Below, one piece after another: positions 48,193 to 56,069 of a stretch of 64,000 nt of DNA. The DNA is from an uncultured Anaerolineae bacterium. Lineage in GTDB: Bacteria > Chloroflexota > Anaerolineae > Anaerolineales > Villigracilaceae. Location: contig CAIQVH010000008.1 of the NCBI GenBank assembly GCA_903875215.1, positions 1 through 64,000 on the forward strand, in the 5' to 3' direction. The notes below the pieces were generated by a model. The model was not told where the DNA came from and made no database searches. It was given only the letters and a program-made list of their open reading frames with translations. Within the stretch, counting starts at the first letter, position 1. The number at the start of each line of letters is the position of its first letter. Both the position numbers and the translations under genes were made by a program.

Positions 48193-48223
48193 GTTACAAA
48201 TACACCCTAAAAGGTGATAAAAG

Positions 48224-48249
48224 TCCTTCCCCCCCACCGCGGGGAAGGA
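48224..48249 (+). other. Hairpin upstream of mdh
   Basis: TCCTTCCCC pairs with GGGGAAGGA around an 8-nt loop, 54 bp before the mdh ATG. There is no T-run; probably an mRNA leader structure or part of the trxB/mdh boundary. Confidence 0.4.
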
Positions 48250-48302
48250 TTAAAATAGGACACGTTTGACAGCGAACAAATTTTTGCTTTTTTGGAGGAG
48301 CA

Positions 48303-49238
48303 ATGGCGAAAGTTTCTATCATCGGCGCAGGCATGACCGGCGCCACCACCGCACACTGGCTGGCTGAACGCGAACTGGCCGATCTGGTTCTTGTGGACGT
48401 TCTCGAGGGAATGCCGCAGGGCAAGGCGCTCGATATGTTCGAGGCCATGCCAATTATTGGCAAGGATGTCGAAATTGTTGGCGCGAACAGCTATGAAGCC
48501 ACCAAAGGTTCAGATATCATCGTCATCACGGCCGGATTGCCGCGCAAACCCGGCATGAGTCGCGATGACCTGTTGACGGCCAATGCCGATATTGTTGGCA
48601 AGGCCGCCACCGAGACGCTCAAGTATTCACCGGATGCCATTTATGTCGTGCTGACCAACCCGCTCGATACAATGTCGTACCTGGCGATGAAAATGACCGG
48701 CGTGCCCGCCCAGCGGGTGATCGGCCAGGCGGGTGTGCTCGATTCAGCCCGTATGCGCGCTTTCGTGGCGCTGGAGACCGGCGTCAGCGTGGAAAATATT
48801 CATTGCTACGTGATGGGTGGTCATGGCGATGAAATGGTGCCGCTGACGCGCCACTCGAATATTGCCGGTGTGGCCTTGCGCGATTATCTCCCGGCTGACC
48901 GGCTGGAGGCGATCGTCAATCGCACCCGCAAGGGCGGTGGTGAAATTGTCAACCTGCTGAAGACCGGTTCGGCGTTTTATGCGCCTTCGGCGGCAGTGGC
49001 CCAGATGGTGGAGGCCATTCTGAAAGATAAGCACCTGATTGTTCCGGCGGCAGCCTACATGCAGGGCGAGTATGGCCTGCGGGATATGTTCTTCGGCGTG
49101 CCGGTCATGTTGGGCCGCTCGGGTGTGGAAAAGATCGTCGAGTACGAGCTGGATGCCGGCGAGCAGGATTTGCTTCAGAAGTCGGCGGCGGCGGTCAAGG
49201 AAACGCACGAAGCGTTAAAGAACCTGGTCAAATTGTAA
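48303..49238 (+). CDS. mdh: Malate dehydrogenase
   Basis: A 311-residue NAD-dependent LDH-like malate dehydrogenase. It shows the nucleotide-binding start KVSIIGAGMTGATTAH, the substrate Arg residues in TAGLPRKPGMSRDDL, the Asp-Arg-His catalytic set (VLDSARMRAF and MGGHGDEMVPL) and the LLKTGSAFYAPSAA loop. LTNPLD is conserved. It precedes citrate synthase, forming a TCA-cycle pair that condenses oxaloacetate made by Mdh. TTGGAGGAGCA precedes the ATG. Confidence 0.95.
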   Translation: MAKVSIIGAGMTGATTAHWLAERELADLVLVDVLEGMPQGKALDMFEAMPIIGKDVEIVGANSYEATKGSDIIVITAGLPRKPGMSRDDLLTANADIVGKAATETLKYSPDAIYVVLTNPLDTMSYLAMKMTGVPAQRVIGQAGVLDSARMRAFVALETGVSVENIHCYVMGGHGDEMVPLTRHSNIAGVALRDYLPADRLEAIVNRTRKGGGEIVNLLKTGSAFYAPSAAVAQMVEAILKDKHLIVPAAAYMQGEYGLRDMFFGVPVMLGRSGVEKIVEYELDAGEQDLLQKSAAAVKETHEALKNLVKL

Positions 49239-49247
49239 AAATGAACT

Positions 49248-49277
49248 GCCGGGGTATGGTATAGACCAGGACCCGGC
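49248..49277 (+). other. Two-part hairpin upstream of citrate synthase
   Basis: GCCGGG/CCCGGC encloses TGGT-atag-ACCA, with short bulges. It lies in the mdh-citrate synthase gap and could adjust the ratio of the two products. Weak evidence. Confidence 0.35.
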
Positions 49278-49300
49278 GAAAGTGCCAAAGGAGACAAGTT

Positions 49301-50620
49301 ATGATTTTGTACGATCAGATTGCCGCGCAGCTGCCTGGCTGGCGCGAGCGCTACAAAGCCCTGGCCAAGGAACATGCCGATGTGGTGGTGGATCAGGTCA
49401 CTGTCGGCCAGATTGTGGGCGGGATGCGCGACATCAAGTCGCTGGTGACGGATATTTCTTTTGTCGACCCGGCGGAGGGCATCCGTTTCCGCGGCATGTC
49501 AATCCCGGAAGTGTTGAAGGCGCTTCCCAAGCCGCGCGGCGCGAAAATCCCGTATGTTGGCGGGCTGTATTACCTGTTGATGGTGGGCGAGGTGCCGACC
49601 AAGGCCCAGGCGCAGGAAGTGGAAGCCGAGTGGGCCCGGCGCGCCGATGTGCCGGATTACGTTTACAAGATGCTCAAGTCGATGCCGAAAGAGACGCATC
49701 CGATGACCCTGCTCTCGCAGGCGGTCTTGGCGCTGCAGAATGGCTCGCAATTTGCCAAAAAGTACCACGAAGGCATGAAAAAGGATGCTTACTGGGAAGC
49801 GGCGCTCGAAGACAGCCTGGCGCTGACGGCCCAACTGCCGGTCATCGCCGCGTTCATCTACCGGATGAAGTATTTTGGCGAAACGAAAAAGCCGAAATAC
49901 AGTGCCAAACTCGATTACGGCGCGAATTTTGCCAAAATGCTTGGTGTCAAGGATCAGAAGGGCTATGCCGAACTGGCGCGCCTGTACTTCATCCTGCACT
50001 CCGATCACGAATCGGGCAACGTTTCGGCTCATACCATGCACCTGGTCGGGTCGGCGCTCTCGGATCCGTTCCTGTCGTTCTCGGCTGCGCTGAACGGTCT
50101 GGCCGGCCCGCTGCACGGACTGGCCAATCAGGAATGCCTGGGCTGGTTGCTGGATGTCTATGGCAAGTTCGGCAACAAAGTCCCGAGCCGCGATGAGCTC
50201 TACAAGTTCGCCTGGGACACGCTCAACAGCGGGAAAGTCATCCCTGGCTACGGTCACGCCGTCCTGCGCGTGCCTGATCCCCGTTTTACGGCCCAAATGC
50301 AGTTTGCCAAGGCGCATTTCCCCGAAGATGACCTTGTCCGCCTGGCCGATATGGTCTTTGACGTGGTTCCGACCGTACTCAAGGAACAAGGCAAGGCCAA
50401 GAATCCGGCCCCGAACGTGGATGCCATCTCGGGCACGCTCCAGTACTACTACGGCGTGCGCGATTTTGACTTCTACACCGTCCTATTCGGTGTTGGCCGC
50501 GCCCTGGGTGTGACCCCCAACTACGTCTGGGCGCGCGCCCTCGGCCAGCCGATCGAACGCCCGAAGTCGCTTAGCACCAAGATGATCGAGGATGTGGTCG
50601 CGAAGGCAGCGGCCCAGTAG
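49301..50620 (+). CDS. gltA: Citrate synthase
   Basis: A 439-residue citrate synthase that makes citrate from acetyl-CoA and oxaloacetate. Active-site histidines lie in HSDHESGNVSAHT and GYGHAVLRVPDPR, and the Asp in APNVDAISG; the GLAGPLHGLANQ loop is present. The length and the HESGNVSAH/PDPRF motifs resemble the eukaryotic-like (type I) enzymes more than the E. coli type. AAAGGAGACAAGTT precedes the ATG. Confidence 0.94.
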   Translation: MILYDQIAAQLPGWRERYKALAKEHADVVVDQVTVGQIVGGMRDIKSLVTDISFVDPAEGIRFRGMSIPEVLKALPKPRGAKIPYVGGLYYLLMVGEVPTKAQAQEVEAEWARRADVPDYVYKMLKSMPKETHPMTLLSQAVLALQNGSQFAKKYHEGMKKDAYWEAALEDSLALTAQLPVIAAFIYRMKYFGETKKPKYSAKLDYGANFAKMLGVKDQKGYAELARLYFILHSDHESGNVSAHTMHLVGSALSDPFLSFSAALNGLAGPLHGLANQECLGWLLDVYGKFGNKVPSRDELYKFAWDTLNSGKVIPGYGHAVLRVPDPRFTAQMQFAKAHFPEDDLVRLADMVFDVVPTVLKEQGKAKNPAPNVDAISGTLQYYYGVRDFDFYTVLFGVGRALGVTPNYVWARALGQPIERPKSLSTKMIEDVVAKAAAQ

Positions 50621-50637
50621 CCTGACTTTGGCGATAG

Positions 50638-50674
50638 AAAAAACTTCCGGGCAAATGGCCCGGAAGTTTTTTTA
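50638..50674. terminator. Bidirectional terminator
   Basis: AAAAAAACTTCCGGGC (50638-50653) pairs with GCCCGGAAGTTTTTTT (50659-50674). It ends citrate synthase and the convergent gene that follows. Confidence 0.95.
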
Positions 50675-51122
50675 TTCTTTCAAGGTGATATCCCCGATAT
50701 CGGTGGATTGACCAGGCTGGATCAGCACCTGTTCCGGGATGAAGCCAAAGTCGCCGGATAACTGCGCCCAGCCATCGCCGATCTGCATGACAATGGTGTA
50801 GTAGCCGGCAGGAACATTCTCGAAGTGGAATCTGCCCTCGGCGTCGCTCTTCCCGGTCAGGAAGAAAGGCTGGTCTGAGCAGGGGGTTGCGCCGAAGAAT
50901 TGCGTCCCGATGACTTCGGCACAGATTTCCACTGCCGAATTGGGAACCGGCGCCCCATCCTTGGTCTTGACCTGACCGGTCAGCGTGCCGGGTGCTTTTT
51001 CTTGAGGGGCTGGAAGCTGCGGGCCGGCAGCGATATTTGGTTGCCGCCCAAACACGCCCTCTGGCATCTGCGGACAGCGCGAGTGCGCAGACCGAGAGGT
51101 AAATTTTCAACTTCTTTCCCAT
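50672..51122 (-). pseudogene. CnaB/carboxypeptidase-regulatory-like protein, probable frameshift
   Basis: The minus strand encodes a 131-residue frame (50672-51067) with a CnaB-type beta-sandwich (GTLTGQVKTKDGAPVPNSAV, then GRFHFENVPAGYYTI), normally outside the cell. It has no signal. A signal-peptide-like start, MGKKLKIYLSVCALALSA, lies just upstream in another frame from ATG 51122 and runs into the same region. Shifting frame by one base near 51065 would join them to a secreted protein of about 149 residues. This is either a true frameshift or a sequencing error; or the shorter frame is a cytoplasmic protein. Confidence 0.5.
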
Positions 51123-51263
51123 TGCGCAGACTCCGAATTTTTCCAAAGATTGGTCGGTAACACTACACTAAAATTATCAGAATATTTCCGTTTGAAGGAT
51201 CCGTTTCCAGTCGAATACTGAAAAATTGCAAGAATTTCCTGCTAGAAAAAAGAAAATTTGCGG

Positions 51264-51269
51264 TATAAT
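51264..51269 (+). promoter_or_regulatory. -10 box of the tRNA-Pro promoter
   Basis: A perfect TATAAT lies 38 bp before the mature tRNA-Pro 5' end. No good -35 hexamer is visible at 17 bp (GCTAGA). Confidence 0.55.
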
Positions 51270-51307
51270 ACCGCCTCGCTGTAGACAATACAGACAGGGC
51301 AATCAAT

Positions 51308-51382
51308 CGGGGCGTGGCGCAGCCCGGCTAGCGCGCTTGCATGGGGTGCAAGAGGTCGAAGGTTCAAATCCTTTCGCCCCGA
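51308..51382 (+). tRNA. tRNA-Pro (GGG anticodon)
   Basis: Cloverleaf: acceptor CGGGGCG/CGCCCCG, D stem GCGC/GCGC, anticodon stem CTTGC/GCAAG with loop ATGGGGT (anticodon GGG), and T arm with GGTTCAAATCC. Discriminator A; CCA is not encoded. A typical bacterial tRNA-Pro. Confidence 0.95.
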
Positions 51383-51388
51383 CTGACC

Positions 51389-51415
51389 AAAAAACCGCTG
51401 AAAGGCGGTTTTTTT
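51389..51415 (+). terminator. Terminator after tRNA-Pro
   Basis: AAAAAACCGC-TGAAAG-GCGGTTTTTTT: a 4-bp GC stem extended by A/T pairs with a T7 tail, 6 bp after the tRNA. Confidence 0.9.
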
Positions 51416-51429
51416 GGTAAATAATACCG

Positions 51430-51774
51430 ATGAAACCATCTCCTCAACCTGTGAATCGTCTGGCGCTTTACAGCCTGATCGTGGCCGCGATGACCGTGAT
51501 CTCCTTTTGTGTGGGGGTTGCGCCGATCCCGTTGACCGCGCCGCTTTGTTATCCCTCCGCGCTGCTGTTGGGCCTTTTGGCGCTCATTCTGGGTGGACGC
51601 GGATTGCGCCAGGTGCGCTCCAGCGGCGAGCGCGGCCGCCGGCTGGCCTTGGTGGGTATCTGGACTGGCGGGATGACCCTGCTGGCGGTGTTGTGTGCCA
51701 CATCGCTGACATTGCTGTTCGTTAACTATGGCGCAGAGGCTCTTCAAGCAATTTGGGCGCGCTGGGCTCCCTAG
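51430..51774 (+). CDS. Small two-helix membrane protein
   Basis: A 114-residue protein with three hydrophobic segments (about 10-30, 39-58, 73-97), the two last separated by RGLRQVRSSGERGRR. It resembles the DUF4190-like protein at 46166 in the ALLLGLLALILGGRGLRQ half. No function is known. It starts 15 bp after the tRNA-Pro terminator. Confidence 0.6.
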   Translation: MKPSPQPVNRLALYSLIVAAMTVISFCVGVAPIPLTAPLCYPSALLLGLLALILGGRGLRQVRSSGERGRRLALVGIWTGGMTLLAVLCATSLTLLFVNYGAEALQAIWARWAP

Positions 51775-51840
51775 ACCCGTCTTCACGATTGCTTCCCCGG
51801 CTCCCTTGCCAATCCCGTGCGCCTCGTGTATCCTTGCAGC

Positions 51841-51934
51841 GGGAGTGCATAAGTCCCGGTGGGCTTCCCGGTCTTCAAAACCGGTGTTGGGTCGCGTTGC
51901 GGTCCAGGGTGGGTTCGACCCCCATGCACTCCCG
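51841..51934 (+). tRNA. selC: tRNA-Sec (UCA anticodon)
   Basis: A 94-nt tRNA with an 8-bp acceptor stem (GGGAGTGC/GCACTCCC), anticodon stem CCGGT/ACCGG with anticodon TCA, a long variable arm (about 51891-51908) and a short T arm with GGTTCGACC. The long acceptor stem, extra arm and UCA anticodon are specific to bacterial tRNA-Sec. Discriminator G. The organism should therefore insert selenocysteine, but no selA, selB or selD is in the window. Confidence 0.95.
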
Positions 51935-51999
51935 CTCTTCTCATTCAGTGACTTAATGGCCGGGTCGCGTAGAATTCTCTCAAAGGTAAATGGTGTCTT

Positions 52000-53181
52000 A
52001 TGTCACTACCAGAATTGGAAATTCTAAATTCCATTATCGGGAGGGTTTTTCGGATTGATGATTATACTGCCGGAGGTCACGCCGATCCTTACCTGATGCG
52101 TTATCGCGGCCAGCTTAGTCTTGATTCAGTCGAAGCCTATGATCAGCTGTGCGAACGCTTGCGTCCATACGATCTGACACCACTCTTCCGTATCGACGAA
52201 CTTGGCCGCCAGGTTATCCTGCTGGTCAACAGTCTCCCCAAGCCGCGCCAATCCAATAGCTGGGTGAATGTCCTGCTTTTTGTGCTGACAGTGTTCAGCG
52301 TGATGCTGATGGGTGTGGATGTGCAGGAAACACCCCCGCCAGATACCTGGGGGCTGATTTTATTCCTCGTCCGCAACATACTCAGCGGCTGGCCTTTTGC
52401 TCTCAGCCTGCTTTCCATACTCCTGGCTCACGAATTTGGCCATTACCTGGCTGCCCGTTACCATAAAACTGCCGCTACGCTGCCTTATTTCATCCCGTTG
52501 CCCTTCAGCATCCTCGGCACCCTGGGAGCGGTCATCGTCTGGAAGGAATTGCCACGCAATAAACGGATCCTGTTCGATGTGGGCGTGGCCGGGCCGCTGG
52601 CTGGCTTGTTTGTCGCCATTCCCATTCTTCTCTATGGCCTTTCCATTTCCAAAGTTGGCCCAATCAGCGCCACCCCTGGTGCCTTCCTTGAAGGCAATTC
52701 CTTGCTTTACCTGATGGCTAAATATGCCGTGTTTGGCAAATTGTTGCCCGAACCTGCCAGCTATGGCAGCCTCAATCCGCTGCTGTACTGGCTGCGCTTC
52801 TTTTTCACCGGCACGCCGCTCCCCTTGGGCGGTACGGATGTCACCATTTCCTCGGTCGCTCTGGCCGGGTGGGCGGGCATCCTGGTCACCGCCCTCAACC
52901 TGCTGCCTGCCGGCCAGCTGGATGGCGGGCATGTCATGTATGTCCTGTTTGGGAGAAAACTAAAAAAAATCTTCCCATACCTGGTTGGCTTGCTGGTTCT
53001 GCTCGGTTTCTTTTGGAGTGGCTGGTGGTTGTGGGTTGCCCTGCTGTTCACCTTCGGCCGCCAGACTGCCGAACCGCTCGACCAGATCACCGAGATCGAT
53101 GCGCCGCGCCGCGCGCTGGCCTGGCTGGTGATTTTCATCTTCTTTCTCGTCTTCATGCCCGTTCCCATGATTCTGTATTAG
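52000..53181 (+). CDS. Site-2 protease-like M50 metalloprotease
   Basis: A 393-residue intramembrane metalloprotease with about seven hydrophobic segments. The zinc motif HEFGHYLAAR (HExxH) and the second site LLPAGQLDGGH (NxxPxxxLDG type) are both present. An N-terminal cytoplasmic domain of about 100 residues (DDYTAGGHADPYL) precedes the first helix, as in EGY/S2P-like proteins. Substrate unknown; some homologues cleave anti-sigma factors. Confidence 0.88.
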   Translation: MSLPELEILNSIIGRVFRIDDYTAGGHADPYLMRYRGQLSLDSVEAYDQLCERLRPYDLTPLFRIDELGRQVILLVNSLPKPRQSNSWVNVLLFVLTVFSVMLMGVDVQETPPPDTWGLILFLVRNILSGWPFALSLLSILLAHEFGHYLAARYHKTAATLPYFIPLPFSILGTLGAVIVWKELPRNKRILFDVGVAGPLAGLFVAIPILLYGLSISKVGPISATPGAFLEGNSLLYLMAKYAVFGKLLPEPASYGSLNPLLYWLRFFFTGTPLPLGGTDVTISSVALAGWAGILVTALNLLPAGQLDGGHVMYVLFGRKLKKIFPYLVGLLVLLGFFWSGWWLWVALLFTFGRQTAEPLDQITEIDAPRRALAWLVIFIFFLVFMPVPMILY

Positions 53182-53194
53182 GAAAACCTGACCG

Positions 53195-54601
53195 ATGCGC
53201 CGGACTCTGCCCCTTTTCATTACCGCTGTCCTGTTGCTGAGCGCCTGCTTTCCGAATGTGACCCTGCTGCCACACGAAACGGATTCCGTTTCGGTGCCTG
53301 GTTCGCAGCCCGCACCGACTCTCGGCAGCGCAAACCCTGATTCAGCCGCCGCACCGACCCCTTTTCCCAGCCCGACTCCCGGACTGGGCGCCAGCCCGGA
53401 GGCCTTGCAGGGCGTCAATGTGATAGCGTGGCACGGCTGGGGTGGTGATTCTTCCACCCTCTTCGCGCAGATGGCGGATGAGTTCAACCACTCCAATTCA
53501 TGGGGCATCAGCGTCTCCGTCCAATCCAAGCCAAACCTGGAGAGCCTGGCCGATGAAGTTTCACAAGTGCTGGGCACCGACGGCCAGCCCGACCTGCTGG
53601 TGGCGCTGCCAGAGCAGTTGCTCGGCTGGCAGGCTGGCCTGGTGGATCTGACCCGCTATGCGATGCACCCCGCCGTGGGACTGGCGCCAGATGCGCTCTT
53701 TTCTGACCTGATGAGGCAATCCAACCTGGCAGGCTCGCAGCTTGGGATGCCGGCCTTGCGTTCCGGGCGTTTCTTGTTTTACAACGTCAGCTGGGCCAGG
53801 GAACTGGGTTTCGAGGCTCCCCCGCAAACCTGGGATGACTTTCGCAAGCAGGCCTGCGCCGCGAACGCATTTTGGAAGACAGACAGTGACGAGAGCAATG
53901 ATGGGTATGGCGGGCTGGCGTTGGATGTGGAACCCAACTGGCAGACGCCGTACGCCTGGCTGCGGGCGCAGGGCGGCGAGGTATTTTCGCAGGGCGTATT
54001 TGCTTTTGAAACGGAAAATAACCTGGCGGCCTGGCAGAATCTGATCGATTTGCGCGCGAAGGGTTGTGCCTGGCTGCCGCAAACGGCCGGGAACGAGGAA
54101 AATTTTGCCGCGCGCAGGGCGCTTTTTGTGACCGGCACGCTCGGAGAACTTAATCAGCAGCGTGCGGCGTTGTCAACCGCAGTTTCGACGGATGAGTGGA
54201 CTTTACTGCCTTTCCCCGGAACACACAGCGCCGTCCCGATTTATGGCCCGGATTACGCGGTGTTAAAAACTGGCGAAACCCGTCAGCTGGCATCCTGGCT
54301 CTTCATCCGCTGGATGCTGCAGCCGGAAAACCAGGCACGCTGGGCGCGTCGCACCGGCCTGCTGCCGGTCAGCTCTGCTGCATTAGGGTTGTTGCGCAGT
54401 GACTATGCCGCCAACCGCCAGAAAGGCGCAGCCGCAGACCTGCTTTCTCAGGCGCTGATCTATCCACAATCTCCGCAATGGGGTCTGGCAGATAAGATCC
54501 TGGCCGATGGATTTATGTCCCTGCTCCAGGGCTATCCGGTTGTTACGCCAGCCGGCACCCTGAACCAGATGGATTCCACCCTGGCGGACTTGAGCCGTTA
54601 A
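53195..54601 (+). CDS. Extracellular sugar-type solute-binding lipoprotein
   Basis: A 468-residue ABC binding protein of the MalE-like group (family 1). A lipoprotein signal ends at LLLSACFPN; a Pro/Ala/Ser-rich linker leads to the mature domains beginning VNVIAWHGWGGDSSTLF. It may feed the permease pair at 39362-42356, which lacks its own binding protein, but there is no permease beside it. Starts 13 bp after the M50 gene. Confidence 0.85.
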   Translation: MRRTLPLFITAVLLLSACFPNVTLLPHETDSVSVPGSQPAPTLGSANPDSAAAPTPFPSPTPGLGASPEALQGVNVIAWHGWGGDSSTLFAQMADEFNHSNSWGISVSVQSKPNLESLADEVSQVLGTDGQPDLLVALPEQLLGWQAGLVDLTRYAMHPAVGLAPDALFSDLMRQSNLAGSQLGMPALRSGRFLFYNVSWARELGFEAPPQTWDDFRKQACAANAFWKTDSDESNDGYGGLALDVEPNWQTPYAWLRAQGGEVFSQGVFAFETENNLAAWQNLIDLRAKGCAWLPQTAGNEENFAARRALFVTGTLGELNQQRAALSTAVSTDEWTLLPFPGTHSAVPIYGPDYAVLKTGETRQLASWLFIRWMLQPENQARWARRTGLLPVSSAALGLLRSDYAANRQKGAAADLLSQALIYPQSPQWGLADKILADGFMSLLQGYPVVTPAGTLNQMDSTLADLSR

Positions 54602-54614
54602 CGCCAGGTTTTTT
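54580..54614 (+). terminator. Terminator overlapping the binding-protein stop codon
   Basis: CCTGGCG (54580-54586) pairs with CGCCAGG (54602-54608) and is followed by T6. The stem begins inside the coding sequence, so the last codons form part of the terminator. Confidence 0.85.
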
Positions 54615-54656
54615 GGTACGACGATTGTTTTCTGTTTTCGCTCATAAAGGTGGATT

Positions 54657-56069
54657 ATGGTCAAACGAATCTTAACCCTGATGCTGGTGGTAATTCTAGG
54701 GTTCCTGTCGTATCCGATTTCGGTGGATGCGCTGACCCCGCTGAAAACAAGTTCCAACGAGGCGGTGATTGATTTTCCCAACAAAATCACGTTTCGGGCG
54801 CAGCTCCAGGCAGAGGAAAAAATCACTAAAGTGGTGCTTGAATACGGCACCACCCAGCTGACCTGCGGTGATGTGATAGCCAAGGCCTTCCCGCAGTTTA
54901 CCCCCGGAACGAGCGTTAAAGTGGAGTGGAGCTGGGATATGCGCCAGTCCGGATCGTTGCCTCCCGGTGCAAACATCTGGTGGCGCTGGCGGGTGACGGA
55001 TGCCAACGGGAAGGAATCAGTTTCCGAGCAGCATAACATCACCTGGCTCGATTCGGTTCACGATTGGCAGACGCGCAGCGCTGAAAATCTGCGTCTGCAC
55101 TGGTACGAGGGCTCCCAATCCTTTGCTGACAAGATTCTACAGGCGGCCAAAGGCGGCCTGGCGTTAAATGACAAAAGCGCCGGGCTAAAACCGGAAGGCG
55201 CGATTGACCTTTATATCTACAGCAATTACACGGATCTGGGCGATGCCATTTTGTATGAACCCTCCTGGACCGGGGGACAGGCTTTTCCTGAGAACAATAT
55301 CGTCATTATTGGCATTTCCACCGATAATGTTGAATGGGGGAAAAGTGCCACCGTCCACGAACTTACGCATGTGTTGGTCGGTCATCTCACCTTTTCCTGC
55401 CTGGGAGATGTACCAACCTGGTTGAATGAAGGCCTGGCCGTCTACAGCGAAGGCCAGCTGGAACTGTCCTCCCAGCAGCAGCTGGATGCCGCCATTCGCG
55501 ATGATACGCTCTTGCCGGTGCGGTCTCTTAGCGGAGGGTTCTCCGAAATTGCAGATAAAGCCAACCTGTCGTACAGTGAATCCTTTAGTATCGTCAAATT
55601 CTTGCTTGAAACTTATGGTCAGCCCAAGATGACCGAATTGTTGACCACCCTGCGGGATGGGACCACCATTGACGAGGCGCTTCTCGCGGTATACGGGTTT
55701 AATGTCGAAGGGTTGGAAGATGCCTGGCGGGAAAGCATCGGCGCCCAGGCGCGGGCGGCTGTTCCCAACCCCACTGCCACGCCGCTGCCGACTTACGTTC
55801 CGACCATTGCCCCGATTTCAGGCGTGCCCCTGGCTGTGACATCCACCCCGTTTGCTGTCCCGACTTCTTCCACTGGCGGGCCTGCGACGGTTCCATCTGC
55901 CCCTGCGCTGCCCGGCTTTTCCTCCGAACAACTCCTGGCCATTGCCGGGGTGCTGACCTTGCTGTGCTGCTGTTTGGTGGTGGGCCTGCTCATCGCCGGG
56001 GTGGTCTATTTCGTACTTCGCGGAAAAACTGCCCGCAGAGCGGATCAGAATGGAGGCCAAAATGCGTAA
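54657..56069 (+). CDS. Membrane-anchored gluzincin (peptidase MA-like)
   Basis: A 470-residue secreted metallopeptidase. It has a signal peptide (about 1-24), an N-terminal beta-rich domain, then the zinc motif VHELTHVLVGH with the third ligand in LNEGLAVYSEG, typical of MA-clan gluzincins. A Thr/Pro-rich spacer (about 360-420) leads to a C-terminal transmembrane anchor (about 430-455, including CCCLVVGLL) and a basic tail. Its stop overlaps the next gene by 8 bp. Substrate unknown. Confidence 0.8.
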   Translation: MVKRILTLMLVVILGFLSYPISVDALTPLKTSSNEAVIDFPNKITFRAQLQAEEKITKVVLEYGTTQLTCGDVIAKAFPQFTPGTSVKVEWSWDMRQSGSLPPGANIWWRWRVTDANGKESVSEQHNITWLDSVHDWQTRSAENLRLHWYEGSQSFADKILQAAKGGLALNDKSAGLKPEGAIDLYIYSNYTDLGDAILYEPSWTGGQAFPENNIVIIGISTDNVEWGKSATVHELTHVLVGHLTFSCLGDVPTWLNEGLAVYSEGQLELSSQQQLDAAIRDDTLLPVRSLSGGFSEIADKANLSYSESFSIVKFLLETYGQPKMTELLTTLRDGTTIDEALLAVYGFNVEGLEDAWRESIGAQARAAVPNPTATPLPTYVPTIAPISGVPLAVTSTPFAVPTSSTGGPATVPSAPALPGFSSEQLLAIAGVLTLLCCCLVVGLLIAGVVYFVLRGKTARRADQNGGQNA

